Part shown: positions 1 to 6,869 of the stretch, piece after piece
How positions within the stretch are numbered: the stretch's first letter is position 1
Layout of the letters: the number at the start of each line of letters is the position of its first letter
From: Perkinsus marinus ATCC 50983
Taxonomy: Eukaryota > Perkinsozoa > Perkinsida > Perkinsidae
DNA length: 25,202 nucleotides
Direction of reading: 5' to 3'
Assembly: GCF_000006405.1 (NCBI RefSeq)
Contig: NW_003210458.1
Coordinates: 105,801-131,002, forward strand
Position numbers and translations under genes: made by a program
The notes under the pieces: model-generated
What the model was told of the DNA's origin: nothing
The model's input: the letters and a program-made list of their open reading frames with translations, nothing else
The model's database searches: none

Positions 1-3000
1 TGCTTGATGACATCCATGTGCAGCAGTCCGAGGAAGCCGCATCGGAACCCAGTGCCTGTTGAGAAAGTACGAGGGCGTTCCTATGAGAATTTATGCATTC
101 AAAATTTTAAAAATTTCATTTTTCCAGTGACGAGTTTATACGCGGTCTCAACTGCTTGGTCACTTTCTAGCGACATCTCGAAAAATGGTGACGTATTCGG
201 GCTGATGAGAAAGACGAGCAGTATGGGAATATATGCACATGGTCAACTACATATGTCAATAAAAATATGGAAATTCTGAGGAAATTTCGGGAAATCATCG
301 CTGGTTTTTCTACACTTCTACCAAAAAACGCATGTGGATTTTCAAGGTTCAGCGAGGAAAATTAAAAACTCAGCTGAGGGAACCAAACCTATATTCCAGC
401 GTTTGTAATTATCGCATTTACAGTGACCTTGTTCTCACCTAGAGCTTGACTGATCACTTTCTTGTATTCAAGACTGGAGTCGCTGAGGGACAGCCGATTC
501 ATGGCGGGCTCGAGGCGTTCGCTGTCGTCTGTGGTGACGGGGAATACTCCTTCGAAAAAAAGCCGTCAATGAAATGGAAACATATCTCTTGCGCCGTTTC
601 GCGTTTAGGGGTGACACGAGAATCGGCGTCACCACGTTACGAGTTGTCGAAGCTGAGAGCGTTACTTGGCGAGAAGATGCCTTGCATGTTACTTGCACGT
701 TATGATTATGATGATTACGATGATGTAAACACATGGCGATTCATAGAGAATTCGAAAACACGCGTGTAACCGCAATCCCCCCATCACGTCCCACCTGCGT
801 ACACCATACTCCTGGCCGGTTGAAAGCCAGGAAACACATCAACTGTGTCACCAACTCTGCTGATCGTGTCACCAACTCGGAGCCCTCGGATATCTTGGTT
901 TCGATTACACGTAATGTACCCGAGCTGAATACCCATTGAAGTAGAGGATTACAGTAATACAAAATAATTATCTTTATCTCTAGAAGATTACAAATAATAT
1001 ACTGTTTGTGTGAACTTGATATGCAAATGTGTGTTATTTTGTAGGACAAATTATAGTGAGCAAGTTGTCGCTATCATCACAGTCCCAAACGGGTACTTTC
1101 ATCACAACATATGTTCATAGCCATTGTTACATTGTATATGCGATATAGTTTAATCTCGGAAAAAATTACACACATTTGCATATCAAATTCACACGCACTG
1201 TATAAGATCCATGCAATATCTATCTAATCCCTAATAACTAGGTGATATTCAATCACTTAATTTCCAATAAACATGATACAAATCGTATTGAATAATAGTA
1301 GATGCATTGGAGTTTCACCCGTCTTACGTGAAATGGCGTAATACTTGACGAAAAACGCGAAATTCGCGGTGATATGCAGTAGTCGTGAAATATATTTTCC
1401 ACTACTGTTTTTCATATCACGGCTCGTGAAACTGTATTATAAATTATATGGTTCTGCTCACCTGGCCTCGGTGTAGAGAATCGAGCGGCGTTAAATTAGG
1501 GTGCATGACTCCAACGTCGGACGCGGTCATCTTTCGTCCCGCATGTTTCAGCTCGAGCATTTCTCCTTTTTTCAGAGACCCATTCGTGAGGTAAACCAGA
1601 AGCACCGCGCCTGAGAGGACTCCTCATATCGATCACTTTGTGCGATCACTCGAAGACTTGTTGTTCACTTAGATAGCTAGATATTTCCGTAATTGCAATC
1701 GTAGATAGACTATTATAAAATCATTTATCTACTCCATTATTTACTATGTTGACTTCACCCACAAAATATCGATATAGTTTTCTTATCAAACACTCGTCTA
1801 CGAATGTTCGCAATCGTCACAAAGGATGTAATCTCACTCAGTATTCACTTCCATCGATCAATTAAAGCAGTGTTGGGATATATCATATATCTCAACACTA
1901 CTTTTATTGTTATATAATATATATATTCATATATCAAATATGTCGTTCGCTTTCCTCAGCTGAGCTCAGGAGTTTCCCCACTGATTATAGAGGTTGTATA
2001 CAAATCCGGGTAGAACTGTGCAGGAGTCAACAATAATCTCCGAAAATTTTCTCAGCATTTTTTCCATATTGTCACCAACATATGTGGTTGACCATGTTCA
2101 TATTTTCCCACACTGAATGAAATTCACGGCAAGAGAGATAACCTCACCCCTATTTCTGTCGAACCACATATCCAGCAATAACGCTCGAAGGGGTGCTTTT
2201 GCCTGCTGTGCGCAAGGACTAGCATCCGGTTGGGGCGGCGGAATTCGGTCGATGATCGCCTGAAATTCGGCAATTTGAGAAGTACAGCAACGGAAAAACA
2301 CCAGAGTTTCAGCTGTTACACCTAAAGTGGCGTAGTACTCTGTGAGAAACCCGATATTCGCGGTGATATGCAGTAGTCGTAAAATATGTCTTTCATATCA
2401 CTAGGGTGAAATTTCAGTGTAGGAACATACTCACATGCTCAACTACTCCTACTATTTTCTTACCTCTAATAATTTATCGACGTTTTTCCCCGTCTTCGCT
2501 GACACCCCCAAGATCGCTGATTCGTCCGTGTCCATCAGACTAGCCAATTGAGCCCTACTACTCGACAGGTCTACCTACGCACAGCCACACAGTATGTTCG
2601 CTTCCCTCAGCTGAGCTCAGGAATCAGTTTCCTCACTAATTATACAAGTTCACATACGAATCCGAATGGGAATGCAGGGAATCACCTCCGAAAATTTTCT
2701 CGGAATTTTTCACATTGTCATCACCAACATATTCTCGGAGTCGCCTTACATGTTCGATGTCAATTTTATTGAGTGCACCGATAACCTCCAAGCCCTGTTG
2801 CATGAAAGCCAAATAAAAATTAGCTACCGTCTGCGCCTGAACTCCTAACATAAAGGAGCAGGTGCCTGTATACTCTACCACTTCCATTCTCGACATCAGT
2901 TTATGCTTTCGTTCGCTTTTATTATTTCTCTACTATACTACACCAGTTGAGCTGATACCATTCGGAAGAGTGTAGTTCATGTACCCTACAACGAATGCGA

Positions 3001-5052
3001 AATTGCTACCAACTCCAACTTATGCCGTGAATTGGTCGAAGATCTAGTAATGATGGCTTGAAATACAGAGTGGTGCGAAAAAAGAGTCCACCCTCGTAAT
3101 TTCGCAGCAAGTGACAGTTCGTGAACAGAAAGGATATCATCGAGCTCTCTCCAGCGCTGTATGAACGGTTCTTATATCTGTATTGTGCACTTAGGTATCG
3201 TCATACGCAAAATCGGCTACATAAGGAAAATGGTACCTTAGTCACTCGCCGCGAAATTACAACGGGTGGTTCTTTTTAGGCACCACTCTGTGTGTCGTGA
3301 TATTGGAGTCTCACCCGTGATACGAAAAACACTAGTGAAAAATATATTTCGCGACAACCACATAGTGCGAATATCGGGGTTTTCGCAGAGTATTACGCCA
3401 CTCCACGTAAAACGGGTGAAACTCCATTGAATAGTATTTACCAAGCAAATAGAGCGGTGTTTAAATCGTACTACACAGTGCGAGCCAAACCGTGCCAGAA
3501 CGATGCTAAAGCGATAGATGTCTTGTGTTCCAATCTGTCTCCCTCCTGTGGTGTGGCTTTGTCGGCCGCTTTCTAAGGCTGAGCTAGGCTTAAGGGTCTC
3601 TATATTCTCAAAGTAATCAATAAACAAGTTATCCCTTAACGTTGGGGTATTGTGTTATTTATCAATGGTCACGCCTACTGCAAATCCCTCTAACAAACCG
3701 TTATGCGAGTCACCTTGCGATAACTTGTTGAATTAGGAGAGGTCATTCAAAGACCTTTGAGACGTGATGATAATGCTATTAAAAATCAATTGACAAAGTT
3801 TCATCATCCTTTGTTAAGTTCGGACCTGCTGTATTAAATTCGCATTTTCTGATTTATTTTACATAAATTTGATCTTAGCTGAGGAGCATCCTCAGGAACA
3901 GTCTGTATCGAATTTATACGAGGAGCTGTTATTCGACGATTTTCCCCGCGTAAAAACGACAAAGCTCATCCATGTTAACGATTACCACATTTCGCGATTG
4001 CTCATAGGCGCTTACTGTAGTGAGCGAGATTCAGAAATTGTCTCTTACCTTGTAACGCGTCCACCAGAAGTATCGCGCCCTGGCAAGCCGACAAGGATCG
4101 CGCCACTTCATATTGAAAGTCTGTATGGCCTGATAACATTGTAGGAAGATATGCACACACTATATATGTCTGTGACAATATGAAAATTCAAAACTTCCCA
4201 AAAATTTCAAATTTTTGGAAAATTATTGTTGATTTCTAAACACTTCTGCCCGAATTTCTATGATTAGTTAGGAAAACTAAGCTAAAACATAAAACTAAAA
4301 CTAACTAAGAATTAGCTATGATATTAGCCCTAAGTTCAGCTGAGGGAGATTAGCATATATATTCCAACACTGTCTGGTAACATTTCAGACATGAGTGCAA
4401 GAGAAAAGGAAAATATTCATAACCTCGAATCGAACCGGACTAAGCTCAAGAGCGGCTACTGATATTCTCGGAGATCTGATGATGGTCACCTTAAACGCTT
4501 TCCAATTATTCTACATCATTCCCCCATGGAAAACAGTCTTGGAGTTTCACCCGTTTTACGTGAAGTGGCGTAATACTCTATGAAAAACGCGATATTCGCG
4601 GTGATATATTTTTCACCAGTGTTTTTCATATCACGATTCGTGAAACTCCAATGTATCGAACCACACAGTTACCCGGCGTGTCGATGAGGTTGAGCAAATA
4701 CGTGAGGCCGTCCTTGGGGTTGTCGTATAATATGCTACAACTCTGTGCTTTGATGGTGATGCCCTGAAAAAGTGTTTTGACACCAATTTGGAACTTTACC
4801 AGTGTTGGAGGAATACATGTCTGCTTTCCTCAGTAGAGTAGATTTATTCAGAAAATTTCCTCAAAATTTCCAACACTCACCCGTTCGCGCTCAACTTCTA
4901 GAGTGTCGAGATACTGCGCGCCTCTGGTTTCAATGCCAGTCATGTTCAACAGACGATCGCACAGAGTCGACTTTCCGTGGTCAACATGAGCGATCACAGA
5001 AAAATTGCGTATTCGATCGACGGGAACTCCCTCGGGGAAGGACGCCAGGAAG
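1..5052 (-). CDS. GUF1: GUF1/LepA (EF4) translation GTPase, 10 exons, C-terminus beyond window
   Basis: This is an elongation-factor-4 type GTPase that acts on stalled ribosomes, in eukaryotes usually in mitochondria or plastids. The minus-strand exons I place are 5052-4881, 4763-4673, 4129-4049, 2844-2750, 2574-2464, 2259-2148, 1610-1462, 924-795, 549-439 and 55-1. All junctions are GT-AG and phase-consistent. The joined frame shows the G1 loop AHVDHGKST, then [14 protein letters not shown]3 DTPGHTDF, G4 NKID and G5 SAKTG. The EF4-specific [39 protein letters not shown] and [13 protein letters not shown] blocks follow. The ribosome-facing C-terminal domain lies past coordinate 1. The usual HVDF is HTDF here. 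The start is unsettled: an ATG at 5135 is in frame if no intron is removed, but a 41-nt intron (5053-5093) fits better and implies upstream exons. Introns other than that one are 117-1204 nt, and most are packed with TIR elements. Confidence 0.93.
219..405 (-). mobile_element. Family A (hAT-like) element in GUF1 intron
   Basis: Inverted copy. The left end CAGTATGGGAATATATGC and right end CTATATTCCAGCG are diverged terminal repeats. The interior shares the TTTCTCAG/CAGCTGAG block of the family. It lies wholly inside intron 56-438. Confidence 0.75.
1001..1201 (+). mobile_element. Family B (mariner-like) element in GUF1 intron
   Basis: Inverted terminal repeats built on GTGTGAAYTTGATATGCAAA begin and end the copy. 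The flanks are TA on both sides (ataTA|CTG...CTG|TAtaa). It sits in intron 925-1461. Confidence 0.85.
1309..1434 (+). mobile_element. Family C element in GUF1 intron
   Basis: GGAGTTTCACCCG at the left end matches an inverted, diverged CGTGAAACT at the right. Direct ATT duplications flank it (1306-1308 and 1435-1437). It is the second element in intron 925-1461. Confidence 0.8.
1868..1901. repeat. Near-perfect palindrome made of two family A ends
   Basis: CAGTGTTGGGATATAT is followed almost immediately by ATATATCTCAACACTA. This is a head-to-head pair of family A terminal repeats without interior sequence, in GUF1 intron 1611-2147. It may be a fully deleted copy or the left end of the neighbouring element. 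Confidence 0.7.
1930..2115 (+). mobile_element. Family A (hAT-like) element in GUF1 intron
   Basis: The interior runs TTCGCTTTCCTCAGCTGAGC and the copy ends CATATTTTCCCACACTG at 2115. The left terminus is eroded. It lies in intron 1611-2147. Confidence 0.75.
2303..2415 (+). mobile_element. Diverged family C element in GUF1 intron
   Basis: Shares the AAAGTGGCGTAGTACTC and GATATTCGCGGTGATATGC blocks of family C. The ends (AGAGTTTCAG and GTGAAATTTCAG) are degraded, so it is probably an old copy. It fills about half of intron 2260-2463. Confidence 0.6.
2590..2740 (+). mobile_element. Family A (hAT-like) element nearly filling a GUF1 intron
   Basis: Carries ATGTTCGCTTCCCTCAGCTG and the conserved CACTAATTATA and TTTTCTCGGAATTTT interior blocks. 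Intron 2575-2749 is only 175 nt, so the element accounts for most of it. Confidence 0.7.
3066..3290. mobile_element. Family D TIR element (about 225 bp) in GUF1 intron
   Basis: Long inverted terminal repeats of roughly 50 bp: CAGAGTGGTGCGAAAAAAG (3066 on) mirrors CACCACTCTG at 3290, and both arms share CGTAATTTCGC or its diverged match. TA precedes the left end. It resembles a non-autonomous Tc1/mariner-type element. Single copy here, in intron 2845-4048. Confidence 0.75.
3305..3425 (-). mobile_element. Family C element, inverted, in GUF1 intron
   Basis: Ends GGAGTCTCACCCG and CGGGTGAAACTCC, with an exact 3-bp ATT duplication at 3302-3304 and 3426-3428. It lies immediately beside the family D element. 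Confidence 0.88.
4145..4372 (-). mobile_element. Family A (hAT-like) element, inverted, in GUF1 intron
   Basis: The right end CATATATATTCCAACACTG is a clear terminal repeat. The interior CAGCTGAGGGAGA is the reverse complement of the family block. The left end is diverged and the centre is enlarged by AT-rich sequence. It lies in intron 4130-4672. Confidence 0.7.
4541..4649 (+). mobile_element. Family C element in GUF1 intron
   Basis: Well-kept ends GGAGTTTCACCCG and CGTGAAACTCC with the GTGAAGTGGCGTAATACTC interior. It shares intron 4130-4672 with a family A copy. Confidence 0.88.
4800..4878. mobile_element. Short (79-bp) family A derivative in GUF1 intron
   Basis: CAGTGTTGGAGGAATACATG at one end and TTTCCAACACT at the other keep the terminal repeats and little else. 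The GT donor on the minus strand starts one base outside the element (4880). The 117-nt intron 4764-4880 therefore consists of this element plus about 38 nt. Confidence 0.75.
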
Positions 5053-5093
5053 CTGAGAAAAACAATGCTTAGTGCATTCTGGTCGAACGGCAC

Positions 5094-5941
5094 TGCCAAG
5101 AATAGTAGAACAAAATTCGACACGAATCGTCGCATACGTATTGATATGAATATTGAGTGAAATATACTGGTTGATGAAGTGATGGAGTTTCACCCTAGTG
5201 ATACGAAAATCATATTTCGTAGTGCGATCATATAGTGATATGCAAATGTGAAGAATATGTGTTTTCTATTCCGGGATTAATGATAGTGAACAACTTGTCG
5301 CTATCACAGTCTCGAAAGGTTACTTTTATCACATCACATGTTCATAGCAATGTTAATATTGTTTATGCGATATAGTTTAATCTCGGAGAATAACACACAT
5401 TTGCATATCAAATTGGCACTCACTGTCATCGAGGAACTTGAAATGTTTCCAGAGGCAACGAATTTTGGACCACCAGAATGGCTAGGAACATGATCTCGGC
5501 CGATTGTGGAGATTTTTCCCATTATAATCGCTCATTCGGAACATTATTTCCAATCTCGGCGAGTTCTAGGATTCTAATTTCTCCCTACTCATGGGGAATA
5601 GCACGCCGAGAAAGGTCGAACATCAACTTTAGCTTCTCTTCTCCCAACGTAGCCAAGAAGTTACACGTTGAGGACCAATCAACAAAGCGTGTAAGGAAGG
5701 CACGACCAGTTTGTGCCAACATACACGCAGTTGTTGGGCGAGCGCGAAATGAACTCTTGATCTATATATCGGAATTAATTCCCCACACTTACTCCATAAT
5801 TCTCTGTTGAGCTTTAGAGCGAGTTTTCAAAGTGTGGCCCGTTGCTGAGCCATGTGCTCCTATTGCGGCAACTCCCGGTGTAGTAGTAGTAGTAGTAGCA
5901 GAGAAAAATCTGATGGCTCTACCGAGCCATGTCGAGTTCAT
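5094..5941 (-). CDS. Possible 5' exons of GUF1, or a separate mitochondrial protein gene
   Basis: Read on the minus strand, an ATG at 5941 opens [15 protein letters not shown] followed by a threonine run. This Arg/Ser-rich, acid-poor start looks like a mitochondrial presequence. It runs to a GTAAGTG donor near 5806. Further open segments fit phase-compatible GT-AG junctions: about 5797-5665, a short exon ending near 5540, 5478-5424 ([19 protein letters not shown]), and 5166-5094, which joins in phase to the GUF1 exon at 5052. An even earlier exon (about 6333-6233, ending at a GTAAGTACC donor) could also join in phase. The middle junctions are not certain, the roughly 150-200 residues are not a recognised domain, and normal GUF1 presequences are much shorter. 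A separate small gene is therefore equally possible. I infer this from frame and splice signals only. Confidence 0.35.
5184..5224 (+). mobile_element. Truncated family C end
   Basis: GGAGTTTCACCCTAGTGATACGA is a recognisable family C terminus with no partner end. It abuts a family B copy and looks like a fragment cut by that insertion. Confidence 0.5.
5225..5425 (-). mobile_element. Family B (mariner-like) element supplying a donor site
   Basis: The interior CAACTTGTCGCTATCACAG and the right end CAAATTGGCACTCACTG identify family B; the left end is eroded. Read on the minus strand, the right terminal repeat is CA|GTGAGTGCC. The only donor that fits the upstream exon (ends 5424) lies inside the terminal repeat. 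Confidence 0.75.
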
Positions 5942-5981
5942 AAAAGTGACAGCTCGAGAAAACTACGCAGAGTAATTTCGA

Positions 5982-6182
5982 CAGTGCGTGTCAATTTGAT
6001 ATGCAAATGTGTGTTATTTTTTCCGAGATTAAACTATATCGCACATACAATGTAACAATGGCTATGCACATATGTTGTGATGAAAGTACCCGTTTGGGAC
6101 TGTGATGATAGCGACAACTTGTTAACTATAATTTGTCCTACAAAATAACACACATTTGCATCGATCAAATTCACACGTACTG
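5982..6182 (+). mobile_element. Family B (mariner-like) element
   Basis: Complete ends CAGTGCGTGTCAATTTGATA and its inverted partner ending CACACGTACTG|TA. The interior carries CATATGTTGTGATGAAAGTA. It lies just upstream of the ATG at 5941 on the minus strand, in a possible 5' intron. Confidence 0.88.
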
Positions 6183-6869
6183 TATATTTCAAATTCTCCA
6201 GAGAATTTTGTGGCGCGCGGTACTTACGCTCACTGACACACACAGAGCTTGTGTAAATTCAGTTGCTGCCGGGACAATTTTCTTGTGGATTCATCAGCTC
6301 TACATTCTCAAGATCACCGATTTAGCCATCTACTAATAATATATCACTAAAAATATCTTTAATACGATATTAACTATATAATATACTATTTAAATATACA
6401 TGTTAATCACTAACGAGTACCTAATATATTAATATAATATAATATATAATATGATATTATAAACTACCTTAATCTATATTAATTTATGATATAATGGAGT
6501 TTCACCCGTTTTACGTGAAGTGGTGTAAAACTCGGTGAAAAACGCGATATTCGCGGCCTGTACTACTCGTTAAATATGTTTTCACTAGTGTTTTTCATAT
6601 CACGGGTGAAACTCTAATATATTATAATGGTATCTTTTATTAATATTAATCTGTAGAGATTAAAGTTTATTAATATCTATGGAGATAAATCCCTATTTAA
6701 GGGTATATATAATATTATAATCTATATGATTTCGGTGAACATTACAACTCCACTATCTATGAAACGCTGCATTATACAGATTGTCACTAAATCGTATAAC
6801 GACACAATTCATTCACGCCGTGGAGGATTCCAAGGAGCTCGTAGTCTTCTTTTCGGGTCTTCCGAATTT
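6183..6869. other. AT-rich intergenic stretch between GUF1 side and REV1-like gene
   Basis: About 690 bp, very AT-rich from 6320 to 6720 (many TATAATAT runs), holding one family C element. Apart from a possible short minus-strand exon at 6233-6333, I see no coding signal. It is the 3' flank of the REV1-like gene. Confidence 0.6.
6496..6615 (+). mobile_element. Family C element, intergenic
   Basis: Ends GGAGTTTCACCCG and CGGGTGAAACTCT with exact AAT duplications at 6493-6495 and 6616-6618. It is among the few copies not placed in an intron. Confidence 0.88.

Noticed and set aside
3238-3627. 129-codon minus-strand ORF
   Set aside because: It overlaps family D and C elements inside a GUF1 intron, and its peptide is translated terminal repeat.
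5053-5135. GUF1 start at the ATG 5135 ([11 protein letters not shown])
   Set aside because: Kept only as an alternative. The TTTTTCTCAG acceptor and a 41-nt intron fit better, and the peptide is too hydrophobic for a typical presequence.
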